This document shows, piece by piece, positions 46,441-54,033 of a stretch of DNA of 64,000 bases. Below the pieces are notes generated by a model. The model was not told where the DNA came from, searched no databases, and saw nothing but the letters and a program-made list of their open reading frames with translations. The first letter of the stretch is position 1. The number at the start of each line of letters is the position of its first letter. Source of the stretch: an uncultured Desulfobulbaceae bacterium (GTDB lineage Bacteria > Desulfobacterota > Desulfobulbia > Desulfobulbales > Desulfocapsaceae). Location of the stretch: the NCBI GenBank assembly GCA_937910875.1, contig CALENA010000037.1:1-64000 (forward strand). The letters are read 5' to 3'. The translations under genes and the position numbers were made by a program.

Positions 46441-48016
46441 TTGGTTCGGGGCAAATCCCTGTGTCTTTGAAGCAGTATGGGTCTCGTTTTTTGAAGACAT
46501 CAAGGCCAAAGCCGTGGCTCACGGCCAGGCAGCCGCCGCAGAGGGGACGAATGTCGCAGTCGTGGCATTCGTCCGGGCCGCTGCGGTATCTTTCGGCCTG
46601 TGGGCCGTCATAGATTTCGGCCAGATTCTCTCGGAAGATGTTGCCCATGGGTGAGGGAAACTTGCGGCAGGCATGGACCTCGCCATCGGGCAGAAGGGAG
46701 ACGAAGTTGAAGGCGGCCCCGCAGCCGTAACCGGCGCAACCACCGGTCAGTTCCAGGCCCTGCCGGGAGCGGAGGAGGTTGAACAGGTTATCCTTGAGGC
46801 CCATGTGCGGGTTGCTTTGGGCCATCTCCTGGTATTGTTCAAGAAAATCAGAAAAATCATCGGTCGGGGCCGAGGCCAGGGCTGCCCCCTCGCCGACCAT
46901 GGCCAGGCGGTTGAAGGTGAAGCGATCGACCAGCCCGCGCAGGTGTCCTGCCAGTTCCAGGACCATCCCCTGATTGGCCCGGGTCAGGGTCAGCATCACC
47001 ATGGAGTAGATCTGCAGTTCTTTGAGGAGTTCCAGAAAGGCCAGGGTCCGTTTAAAATGGCCTGACCCTCGGATGTAGTTGTTGTGTGTTTCCAGTCCCT
47101 CAAGGCTGACCTGATAAAAAACCGGCTTCTGGATGGCCAGGATCTCCTCGATCTGGGCCCTGGGCATGGGGTTGCCAAGGATTGCGGTCATGAATCCACG
47201 ATCTGCCGCCGCCTGGTAGAGCTCGTTGAAGTGGGGATGCAGCAGTGGGTTGCCGCCGGTAAACGAGACCTGGGTGAAGACGTGGCGGGCACGGCAGAAA
47301 TCATAGAGATCGTCAAGGACCCGCAGGCCCTGGTCCAGGCTGACCTCGGTTCGCTGGCTGCGGTCGTAGCAGTGGCGGCAATGCAGGTCGCAGGTCTGGG
47401 TGAGGTGCCATTGCAGGGTAAAGGTGGGGGCGCTGAATCGTTCCGGTTCGGTGACGGTTCCGTGCGGGAACTCCGGGCCGCGGCAGATTGTTGATGGTGG
47501 GGCCAGGAGCAGGCCTTGCTGGATCCCTCGGTAGACGATGTCATCGATCTGACCAGGAGTGACCTGGTGTTCTGCGGCCAGGATGCGGGAATCAAGGTGT
47601 TCGCTGATGATCTTCAGGGCCAGGAGGTCGTCCTGGCCTGGGGTCCGGATCTGTACGGAATGATCGTGGGGATGTTTATAGACAAGGACCATGCCGGGCT
47701 CTGGCTCAGGGCTGAGGCTCTGGTCGCCTAAAAATTCCGGGAGTCGCCCCCATTGCACCTCGATCAGCTCCAGAGTTGGGTTGATGGTGCAGGTCGTAAC
47801 CGAGGCCGGGATAAGCGATGGTCGCTGGTGGAGTTGAAAACAGACAGACTCGATCCGGGCCAGGTCGGCCAGAAAGGGGGTGCGGCCAATCAGTTCGGGA
47901 TGATCGGCGAGGATCTGCGGCAGAGTCTCTGGATTGTCCAGGCCGGTCAGCGCCACAGGCAGGAGGCGGTGGCAGACGGGGTAGATGGTGCTCAGTGGTC
48001 TCTGGTCCTGGGGCAT
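46430..48016 (-). CDS. sbtM: Radical SAM/SPASM peptide maturase, SbtM type
   Basis: 528 residues. The N-terminal about 200 residues are a peptide-recognition-like region without known motif; then the radical SAM cluster CDLHCRHCY (Cys 209, 213, 216), SFTGGNPLLHP, and a C-terminal SPASM-type Cys set GGCAGYGCGAAFNFV, GEVHACRKFPS, ECHDCDIRPLCGGCL...DPYCF for auxiliary clusters. Such enzymes modify ribosomal peptides using SAM radicals. It lies just downstream of the selenocysteine peptide gene sbtA, separated by a terminator, which identifies it as the selenobiotic/thio(seleno)oxazole maturase family as I recall it. The ATG at 48016 is beyond the terminator and is preferred, though its ribosome site is weak; a TTG at 48127 lies inside a hairpin. 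Confidence 0.85.
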   Translation of the reverse strand: MPQDQRPLSTIYPVCHRLLPVALTGLDNPETLPQILADHPELIGRTPFLADLARIESVCFQLHQRPSLIPASVTTCTINPTLELIEVQWGRLPEFLGDQSLSPEPEPGMVLVYKHPHDHSVQIRTPGQDDLLALKIISEHLDSRILAAEHQVTPGQIDDIVYRGIQQGLLLAPPSTICRGPEFPHGTVTEPERFSAPTFTLQWHLTQTCDLHCRHCYDRSQRTEVSLDQGLRVLDDLYDFCRARHVFTQVSFTGGNPLLHPHFNELYQAAADRGFMTAILGNPMPRAQIEEILAIQKPVFYQVSLEGLETHNNYIRGSGHFKRTLAFLELLKELQIYSMVMLTLTRANQGMVLELAGHLRGLVDRFTFNRLAMVGEGAALASAPTDDFSDFLEQYQEMAQSNPHMGLKDNLFNLLRSRQGLELTGGCAGYGCGAAFNFVSLLPDGEVHACRKFPSPMGNIFRENLAEIYDGPQAERYRSGPDECHDCDIRPLCGGCLAVSHGFGLDVFKKRDPYCFKDTGICPEPIRT

Positions 48017-48051
48017 GGCGTGGAGTGGGCAGAAGATGGCTGGAGTGCGTG

Positions 48052-48089
48052 GAAAAAGAAAGGGCCGGTCCCTGAGTTGAGACCGACCC
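48052..48089 (-). terminator. Intrinsic terminator/attenuator between sbtA and sbtM
   Basis: On the minus strand GGGTCGGTC pairs with GACCGGCCC (one G-U) over a 10-nt loop, then TTTCTTTTT. It would give abundant sbtA message and limited sbtM readthrough. Confidence 0.8.
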
Positions 48090-48107
48090 TGGACTGTCAG
48101 CTGTGGT

Positions 48108-48124
48108 GCGTGCAACCTGCACGC
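48108..48124 (-). promoter_or_regulatory. SECIS-like hairpin 2, for the UGA at codon 100
   Basis: Minus strand GCGTGC-AGGTT-GCACGC: 6-bp stem and a 5-nt loop starting AGG. The loop G lies 22 nt after the UGA, the spacing and G-bearing loop expected of bacterial SECIS elements. It falls beyond the TAA stop. Confidence 0.7.
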
Positions 48125-48130
48125 CAATGA

Positions 48131-48439
48131 TTAACCGCTTCAGCCGCTGGCACTGGCCTTTTTTTTGACCTTTACCTTTTCTTTTTCGACCGCCTCAATC
48201 ATCTTTTCGGAATCGTCTGCTGCCGGTTTGGCCATTTCTGCGGCGTTCTCAGGAATGGGAGATTCGCTTATGGCGGTTTCGGCTGCTGGTTTGACCACCT
48301 TTTCAGTGCTACCTGCACTGGGTTTGTCGCTTCAGCCGCTGCTGGCGGCCTGGAGAGCCGGGATCGTATAACTGCAGGCGCTGATCAGCCCTGCAGCCCC
48401 GATACCGGCCAGAATTTTTTTCAGGTCCTTGTTCTTCAT
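48131..48439 (-). CDS. sbtA: Selenocysteine-containing RiPP precursor SbtA (two UGA codons)
   Basis: 102 residues if both in-frame TGA codons (48334-48332, codon 36; 48142-48140, codon 100) are read as Sec; the stop is TAA at 48133. GGAGG sits 5 nt before the ATG. The N-terminus MKNKDLKKILAGIGAAGLIS ends in the lipobox-like ISAC (Cys 22, the only Cys). The middle is Lys/Glu/Ala/Pro-rich. Both UGAs lie in ASxSGUS contexts coded by the shared AGCGGCTGAAGCG, and each has a SECIS-like hairpin with an AGGU loop downstream. The radical SAM gene sbtM follows. If UGA terminates, only a 35-residue peptide results. Family name is from recall; the product's structure and activity are unknown. Confidence 0.85.
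48304..48320 (-). promoter_or_regulatory. SECIS-like hairpin 1, for the UGA at codon 36
   Basis: Minus strand CAGTGC-AGGTA-GCACTG: perfect 6-bp stem, 5-nt loop starting AGG. The first loop G is 18 nt after the UGA. The hairpin is inside the reading frame. Confidence 0.75.
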
Positions 48440-48475
48440 GTTCCCCTCCGGAAAAAGGTGCCTCGTGGTGTGCCG

Positions 48476-48498
48476 TTGATTGATCCACTATCAATCAA
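48476..48498. promoter_or_regulatory. 9-5-9 inverted repeat in the sbtA leader
   Basis: TTGATTGAT-N5-ATCAATCAA, perfect arms, directly downstream of the predicted start of transcription. It could be a repressor operator or a stabilising 5' hairpin. Confidence 0.6.
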
Positions 48499-48508
48499 CC
48501 CTGACAAA

Positions 48509-48538
48509 AGTATATCGTTCGGAATGCGGTCGTGTCAA
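48509..48538 (-). promoter_or_regulatory. Strong sigma70-type promoter of sbtA
   Basis: Consensus TTGACA (48538-48533), 18-nt spacer and TATACT (48514-48509) on the minus strand, about 65 nt before the ribosome site. Confidence 0.75.
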
Positions 48539-48931
48539 GGAATGATATTTGTTCTCTTTTTGGCCGGGCCATGTGTGCGATTGGCTGGAGAGCTTAGGCC
48601 AGAGGTCGTTGTGGATGAACATTTGAGTTCAGGGCGAGAGATGTTGCTGTCTGCGGCAGCTGAGGGGATGTTATCGGGAAATGAGGCCGTTGGAGGGCTG
48701 CGGTTCTGGTGAATTAAGAGCGATGAGAGGTTGAGCCTTGAACCGATGAGCTCTTTGTGATACTTGTTAGTCCAAGATGGAGTTGTAATCATTTCAAGTT
48801 ACACGTGGGGCGCTGTGTTTTGCCGGCAGATCAAAGCAGATGGGATGCTGAACCGGTGAAACGAGAGTGCGACGATGCAGGTCTGAAGTCAAGTGACGTC
48901 CCTGTTTGACGGGACGCTTGTTGAGGATGCG

Positions 48932-49705
48932 ATGACACAAAAACAGGAAACGCCGGGTTCAGTCATCTGGCCGGGATTCAGGCTTTTTTTTATTGTTTAT
49001 CTGCTGTCCGGGGGGCTGCTTGCCGGCCTGCTGGTTCTTTTCTCTGCCCCGGTGCCTGGGGGCTGGGTATCTGGCCAGGATCTTTCGGTCACAGTGCGCT
49101 TTGGCTTCGGGGCCGGAATCTTTATCCTGATTGGTATCGCGTCCTGGTTTGTCGCGTATGGCATCACCTGGCGCCGGATGCATCAGGCCCAACTCATGGC
49201 CATATCCATGTTCGATTCCCTGACCGGTCTGCCCAACCGCCGTCTCTTTTTTGATCATCTGGACACAGCGATCAAGCATGACCGCCGCAACAAGACCATG
49301 ACCGGTCTGCTCTATCTGAATCTTGACGGTTTCAAAAAGGTCAATGCCGAGCTGGGACATGATGCCGGTGATGAGTTACTCTGTGTGGTGGCCCGGATTC
49401 TTGAAATCGGTGTCCGTCAGTCCGATACCGTGGCCAGGTTGGGGGGTGATGAGTATGCCATGATTCTACCTCTGATCACCGCGGCCGATGGTGCCGAACG
49501 GGTGGCTGAGAAGGTGATGGCCGCCCTGACCAAGCCGGTGCAGTTGATTGTCGGCAGTGTTGCGGTGAGTGTCAGTATCGGTGCGGCCGTGACCCCGAGG
49601 GACAGTGATGATGTGGATGAATTGATGCGGCGTCTGGATCTGGCCGTGTCCATGGCCAAGAAACGTTCCGGGAATGCCTGTGTCGTGGTGGGGCCGGAGG
49701 GATGA
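48932..49705 (+). CDS. Membrane GGDEF-family protein with GGDEY motif
   Basis: 257 residues: two N-terminal transmembrane helices (FRLFFIVYLLSGGLLAGLLVLF and FGAGIFILIGIASWFVAYGI), then a GGDEF domain (MFDSLTGLPNRRLFFDHLD, LDGFKKVNAELGHDAGDELL, RLGGDEYAMILP). The motif is GGDEY, not GGDEF/GGEEF, so cyclase activity is possible but uncertain; it may bind GTP instead. The ATG at 48932 has GAGG 5 nt upstream; a GTG at 48893 in frame would add 13 residues. Confidence 0.85.
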   Translation: MTQKQETPGSVIWPGFRLFFIVYLLSGGLLAGLLVLFSAPVPGGWVSGQDLSVTVRFGFGAGIFILIGIASWFVAYGITWRRMHQAQLMAISMFDSLTGLPNRRLFFDHLDTAIKHDRRNKTMTGLLYLNLDGFKKVNAELGHDAGDELLCVVARILEIGVRQSDTVARLGGDEYAMILPLITAADGAERVAEKVMAALTKPVQLIVGSVAVSVSIGAAVTPRDSDDVDELMRRLDLAVSMAKKRSGNACVVVGPEG

Positions 49706-50041
49706 GCGTGACCGGGGTGCTCTCGCATCCCGGCCCAGTGCCGGATACAGCAAAGGGTTTCAGATGGATGGTCTGAAACCCTTTGCTGTATCCGCTTGTT
49801 TTCTGCGGGTCGTATGACCCTGTCTAGTTTGCGGCTCTGGCTGTCTGCCTGTGGGGCATGGCTCCTGCTGGGCTGGAAAAGAATTATCTGGTAAATGTTC
49901 TCAGGATACATATACTACAATTATGATTAGGAGAAATTCTCATTTTCTATTCTTGTTGATACCCAGAACTGCTGATAGTTCCGGATTGTTTAATCGGGAC
50001 AAGAGGGGTGGAAGGCTGAACCTGTTTTTGGAGAATGTGCG
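49706..50041. other. Region between GGDEF gene and PAS kinase
   Basis: Contains the 23-bp hairpin at 49742-49794. The AT-rich tail 49890-50030 probably holds the kinase promoter, but no box pair was assigned. Confidence 0.55.
49742..49794 (+). terminator. Long perfect hairpin, possible terminator
   Basis: Arms of 23 bp (49742-49764 and 49772-49794), 7-nt loop, no mismatches. Only a weak T-rich stretch (CTTGTTTTCT) follows, so termination is likely but not certain. Confidence 0.6.
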
Positions 50042-52087
50042 ATGAGTGAGTTGACAGGAACTGGAGAGTTGCAGCAACGCATTCGCGACCTGGAAAAACA
50101 GGTGTTTGCCCTGCGTCAGGAAAACCAGGATCTGTATCAGAACGAAGAGCGTTATCGGGCCCTGTTTGAACGGGCAGCCGATTACATTCTTATTCTGTCA
50201 GAGGGAGCAGGTGATATCCCTGTGATTGTTGATCTGAATGAGGCCGCCTGTGTGGTCCACGGATACACGCGGGAGGAACTGCTGGGCCGCCCCATCAGCT
50301 TTCTTGACAGTTCTGAGACCCAAAAAAATATTCCTGAGAGGGTGCGCCGGGTCCTGGGGAGCGGGAAGCCTGAGACATTTGAGGCGGTGCACACCTGTGC
50401 AGACGGACGGTTGATCACGGTTGAGGTGACGGCCACCCCGGTTGTTGTGGCCGGTAAGTCCTATATCTATGCCATTGAGCGTGATATAACGGCCCGCAAG
50501 CGATCTGAAGCGGTTTTGCGCTACTACGAACAGATCATTGCCACCTCCGGTGAGCATATGTCCTTGCTGGACCGCCACTATGTCTATCAGGCCGTGAATG
50601 AGACCTATCTGGCGGCCCATCAAATCAGCCGTGAGAAGATTGTCGGCCACGGCGTGGCCGAGGTGCTTGGCCAGGAGACCTTTGACAAGGTGGTCAGAAA
50701 GAAATTAGACCAGTGTCTGGCTGGAGTTGAAGTCCATTATCGGGACTGGTTTCAGTATGCCGGCTTGGGCCGGAAATTTATGGATGTCTCCTATTATCCG
50801 GTGGTGGAGCCAGATGGCTCGGTGTCTGGAGTTGTGGTGAATGCCTCTGATATTACAGAGCAGCACGAGGCCGAGGCGGCCTTGCGCCAGGCCAAAGAAG
50901 AGCTCGAACAGCGGGTCATGGAGAGGACTGCGGAACTGGGAGCGGCCAATGCTAGGCTGGAGAGAGAGATTGCTGAACACCGTCGGAGTGAGGCCCGTTA
51001 CCGTGCCATTGTTGAGGATCAGACCGAACTGGTCTGTCGCTTCCGGGCCGATGGAGTCTTGACCTTTGTCAATGAGGCCTATTGTCGTTATTTTGACAAA
51101 CGTTGCGAGGAACTCATCGGTCAGAGTTTCATGCCCCTGATTCCGGAGGAGGATCAGCCACTGGTTGAGAAGAATTTCAGATCCCTGTGTTTGGAGAGGC
51201 CGTTTTACACGCATCAGCATCGGGTGCTCCTGCCTTCTGGTGACATCCGCTGGCAGGAATGGAACGATCTGGCCATTTTCGATGACGCTGGGCAACTGGT
51301 CGAGTATCAGGCGGTCGGCCAGGATATTACTGAACGGCGGCAGATGGAAGATGCCCTGCGACAGGCAAGAAAGGCGGCGGAAGCGGGCAGCCTGGCCAAA
51401 TCGGCCTTTCTGGCCAACATGTCCCATGAAGTACGGACTCCGCTGTCGGCCATCATTGGTTTTGCGCAAATTCTTCAGGATGGAACGGTCGGCGCAGTGA
51501 CGACTGACCAACACGAGTGTCTGGGCGAGATTGTGGGGAGCAGTCATCAACTGCTGGGGTTGATTGATGATATCCTTGACCTTTCACTGCTTGAAGTTGA
51601 CGGGAAAGAGGTGGTGTCTGAGGAGTGTGACCTGGCACTGCTGCTGGCGAACTGGTTGGAGTCTTTTGAAGGGAAGGCCGGGGCGAAGAACCTGTCCTTG
51701 TCTCTGGATGCTGGACAGGGTGTCGGGATGATGGTCACTGATTCCAGAATTCTGAGAAAGGTGGTGACCAAACTCCTGGAAAACGCCCTCAAGTACACCC
51801 CGGCCGATGGTCGCGTGGGGATTGACATGGACAGGAAAGGAGATGAGGTGCAGGTTACGGTCTGGGATACCGGGATCGGGATAAACGAGGAGCAGTTGGG
51901 CCTGCTGTTCCAACCCTTCCAGCAGGGCGAAGAATATCTGAACAAAGAGTATCAGGGAGTAGGTCTTGGCCTGGTCCTTTGTAAACGATTTCTGGAACTG
52001 CTGGGCGGTCGAATTGAGGTGGAGAGCACCCCTGGTCAGGGCAGTCGGTTTACCTTTTTTCTGCCGGTCATGGCTGGAGATCGGTGA
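50042..52087 (+). CDS. PAS-domain sensor histidine kinase
   Basis: 681 residues, no transmembrane segment. Three PAS domains (about 35-160, 165-295 and 315-435) with PAC-type tails, a coiled linker, HisKA with acceptor His at about 462 in NMSHEVRTPLSAIIGFAQ, and HATPase with LLENALKYTPADG, VWDTGIGINEEQ and GVGLGLVLCKRFLELLGG. Its cognate receiver is not adjacent. GGAG lies 9 nt before the ATG. Confidence 0.92.
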   Translation: MSELTGTGELQQRIRDLEKQVFALRQENQDLYQNEERYRALFERAADYILILSEGAGDIPVIVDLNEAACVVHGYTREELLGRPISFLDSSETQKNIPERVRRVLGSGKPETFEAVHTCADGRLITVEVTATPVVVAGKSYIYAIERDITARKRSEAVLRYYEQIIATSGEHMSLLDRHYVYQAVNETYLAAHQISREKIVGHGVAEVLGQETFDKVVRKKLDQCLAGVEVHYRDWFQYAGLGRKFMDVSYYPVVEPDGSVSGVVVNASDITEQHEAEAALRQAKEELEQRVMERTAELGAANARLEREIAEHRRSEARYRAIVEDQTELVCRFRADGVLTFVNEAYCRYFDKRCEELIGQSFMPLIPEEDQPLVEKNFRSLCLERPFYTHQHRVLLPSGDIRWQEWNDLAIFDDAGQLVEYQAVGQDITERRQMEDALRQARKAAEAGSLAKSAFLANMSHEVRTPLSAIIGFAQILQDGTVGAVTTDQHECLGEIVGSSHQLLGLIDDILDLSLLEVDGKEVVSEECDLALLLANWLESFEGKAGAKNLSLSLDAGQGVGMMVTDSRILRKVVTKLLENALKYTPADGRVGIDMDRKGDEVQVTVWDTGIGINEEQLGLLFQPFQQGEEYLNKEYQGVGLGLVLCKRFLELLGGRIEVESTPGQGSRFTFFLPVMAGDR

Positions 52088-52130
52088 AACGTCTCTTGGC
52101 CAAGGCACGGGCTCTTTGTCGTAAAAGCAT

Positions 52131-52165
52131 AAAAAAAGGGATTCAGATATAATCTGAATCCCTTT
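52131..52165 (-). terminator. Intrinsic terminator after the initiator tRNA
   Basis: Minus strand AAAGGGATTCAGA and TCTGAATCCCTTT arms, followed by T7. It begins 11 nt after the tRNA 3' end. Confidence 0.85.
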
Positions 52166-52176
52166 GTAATTTCAAG

Positions 52177-52253
<77 letters not shown>

Positions 52254-52265
52254 TTCCGTCTGGTC

Positions 52266-52293
52266 ACTATAGCCGATTTTGGGCACTTGTCAA
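52266..52293 (-). promoter_or_regulatory. Promoter of the tRNA-fMet gene
   Basis: TTGACA (52293-52288), 16-nt spacer and TATAGT (52271-52266) on the minus strand; the tRNA starts 13 nt past the -10 box. Confidence 0.75.
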
Positions 52294-52332
52294 TGGGATT
52301 CGGTTGTTGGAGTGGTTTCTTTCCGGACTCCC

Positions 52333-52773
52333 CTACAGGAGTTTGGCCATTTTGGTCCTGATCGCCTCCGGGAGCCGGCTCAGCTTCCCCTCAGGGTTGA
52401 CAGCCGCATGGGTGGTGGTGCCGCGGGCCAGGAGTCTGGGCCGATCCTGGTCTGCGTCCTGCCGCAGGATGCGGTAGCTGAAGGTGCAGGAGACCTTCTT
52501 GATCTCGCTCAGGCGGGTCTCGATTATCAGCAGATCATCGTAACGGGCCGGGGCCTTGAAGCGGATATAACATTCGCTGACCGGCAGAATCAGTCCCTGG
52601 GCCTCAATCTCGTGGTAGGAACAGACCAGCTCACGCATGAACTCGGTCCGTCCCTGTTCGAAATAACGCAGGTAATTGGCGTTGTAGACCACAGCTGCAG
52701 CATCGGTGTCGCCATAGAGGACGCGCACCTGGCTCAGGTGGATTCGGGTTGAGGGGGGCTGAGACTCATTCAT
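52333..52773 (-). CDS. YbgC/FadM-type acyl-CoA thioesterase
   Basis: 146 residues, hot-dog fold of the 4-hydroxybenzoyl-CoA thioesterase class: RVLYGDTDAAAVVYNANYLRYFEQGRTEFMR carries the catalytic Asp and the YxxYFE helix, then RYDDLLIIETRLSEIKKVSCTFSYRIL. It hydrolyses acyl-CoA or acyl-ACP. Its ATG overlaps the preceding enzyme's stop by 4 nt. The natural substrate is not evident. Confidence 0.88.
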   Translation of the reverse strand: MNESQPPSTRIHLSQVRVLYGDTDAAAVVYNANYLRYFEQGRTEFMRELVCSYHEIEAQGLILPVSECYIRFKAPARYDDLLIIETRLSEIKKVSCTFSYRILRQDADQDRPRLLARGTTTHAAVNPEGKLSRLPEAIRTKMAKLL

Positions 52774-53990
52774 TGGCTGCGCCGCTCAAGCAGGGTGGCG
52801 AGCATTTCAGCGCCGCTGATCGGCTGTTGTTCCGGGTTGGCCACCTTTCCATTTTTCTCGCTGAAACTCAACCCGCATCCCGGGACCATTTCCCGGGAGT
52901 CATAGAGCAGGGCCGGGACAGGGTCGCTGGTATGGGTCCGCAACTCCAGCGGAGTAAAATGATCCATGGTGACGATGACCCGGAACTCTTCCCTCCGCTC
53001 TCGCAGGCCTGCAATGATGGGGGCAACGATGCGACGATCAAAGTCTTCGATGGCCTGGAGCTTGGCCGTTCGCGAACCCTGGTGGCCGGCCTCATCCGGG
53101 GCCTCGACGTGGACAAAGACATAGTCCTGGTCGGTCAGGCAGTGCAGGGCGGCCTCGGCCTTGCCCTCGTAGTTGGTGTCGATCCAGCCCGTGGCGCCGG
53201 GGACATTGATGATCTTGAGGCCGGCACAGATCCCCAATCCCTTGAGGAGATCTACAGCTGAGATCAGGCTGCCCTGCAGGTTGTATTGTTCGGGAATGGG
53301 GGTCATCCGGGGCAGTCTGCCTTCGCCCCAGAGCCAGATCCCGTTGCCTGGATTCTGGCCCCGGCGGATTCGTTCCTGGTTGATGGGGTGGTTGAGCAGG
53401 ACCTGCTCGGCGCCAAGGACCAGTTTTTGCCAGGTCGGGTCGTTCAGATACCGCTGCCAGTGACGGCTGACATCCTGATTGATGAAGTCGTGCGGAGGGA
53501 CCGGGGCCAGATCGGGATAGGCCCCCTTGACCACCAGGATGTGGCGGTAGTTGATCCCGGGGTAGAAGCGAAAGGTTGAATTGGCGCAGATCTGCTGCAG
53601 GGCCGAGATCAGGATGTGGGCCTGGTCGGTGGCGATATGGCCGGCCGAGTAATCAATCATCCGGGTATGGCCCTGGACATCGTGCTCAAGGGTGACCAGG
53701 TTACAGCGGAAGGCGGTTTCGTCCGGAGCCAGCTCGATGCCCATGGCTGCGGCCTCAAGCGGTGCCCGGCCACTGTAGCAGTCCTCGGGGCGGTAGCCCA
53801 GAAGCGAAAGATTGGCCACATCGCTGCCCGGGGGAAACCCACTGGGGACGGTCTGGACCTGGAGCAGGTGGCCCTGTCTGCACAGCTGGTCCATGGCCGG
53901 AGTCCTGGCTGCCTCGAGCACAGTGCGTCCGCCCAGTTCGCTCATGGGGCGATCGCCCATGCCGTCACCCACAAGGATCAGATATTTCAT
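52770..53990 (-). CDS. APGM-family cofactor-independent phosphoglycerate mutase (possible homoserine kinase)
   Basis: 406 residues, alkaline-phosphatase superfamily: metal ligands in LVGDGMGDRP and TMDHFTPLELRTHTSDPVP, the phospho-acceptor Ser in PPGSDVANLSLLGY, and APDEAGHQG. It would interconvert 3- and 2-phosphoglycerate. However, it lies directly downstream of hom with only 39 nt between them, and APGM-like proteins in sulfate reducers have been proposed to phosphorylate homoserine in place of ThrB (recalled, not checked). Its ATG lies in R1 copy f. Confidence 0.8.
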   Translation of the reverse strand: MKYLILVGDGMGDRPMSELGGRTVLEAARTPAMDQLCRQGHLLQVQTVPSGFPPGSDVANLSLLGYRPEDCYSGRAPLEAAAMGIELAPDETAFRCNLVTLEHDVQGHTRMIDYSAGHIATDQAHILISALQQICANSTFRFYPGINYRHILVVKGAYPDLAPVPPHDFINQDVSRHWQRYLNDPTWQKLVLGAEQVLLNHPINQERIRRGQNPGNGIWLWGEGRLPRMTPIPEQYNLQGSLISAVDLLKGLGICAGLKIINVPGATGWIDTNYEGKAEAALHCLTDQDYVFVHVEAPDEAGHQGSRTAKLQAIEDFDRRIVAPIIAGLRERREEFRVIVTMDHFTPLELRTHTSDPVPALLYDSREMVPGCGLSFSEKNGKVANPEQQPISGAEMLATLLERRSQ

Positions 53991-54033
53991 GGCTGGTTGT
54001 GGCTGGCCATCTTGATTCTGCTCTGCTGGTTAG
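53985..54033 (+). repeat. R1 dispersed repeat, truncated copy f
   Basis: Only the distal half is present: TTTCATGGCTGGTTGTGG, CTGGCCATCTTG and CTGCTGGTTAG. It fills the hom-apgM spacer and covers the ATG of the downstream gene and the stop of hom. Confidence 0.75.

Larger units (their letters stand above)
48440..48931. other. Divergent region sbtA / GGDEF gene
   Basis: Holds the sbtA promoter and leader palindrome (48476-48538). The rest, 48540-48931, has no repeat copy, RNA gene or convincing small frame that I can support. Confidence 0.6.

Noticed and set aside
48016-48127. TTG start for sbtM at 48127
   Set aside because: The extension covers the SECIS-like hairpin 2 and the sbtA terminator, so translation from there is unlikely.
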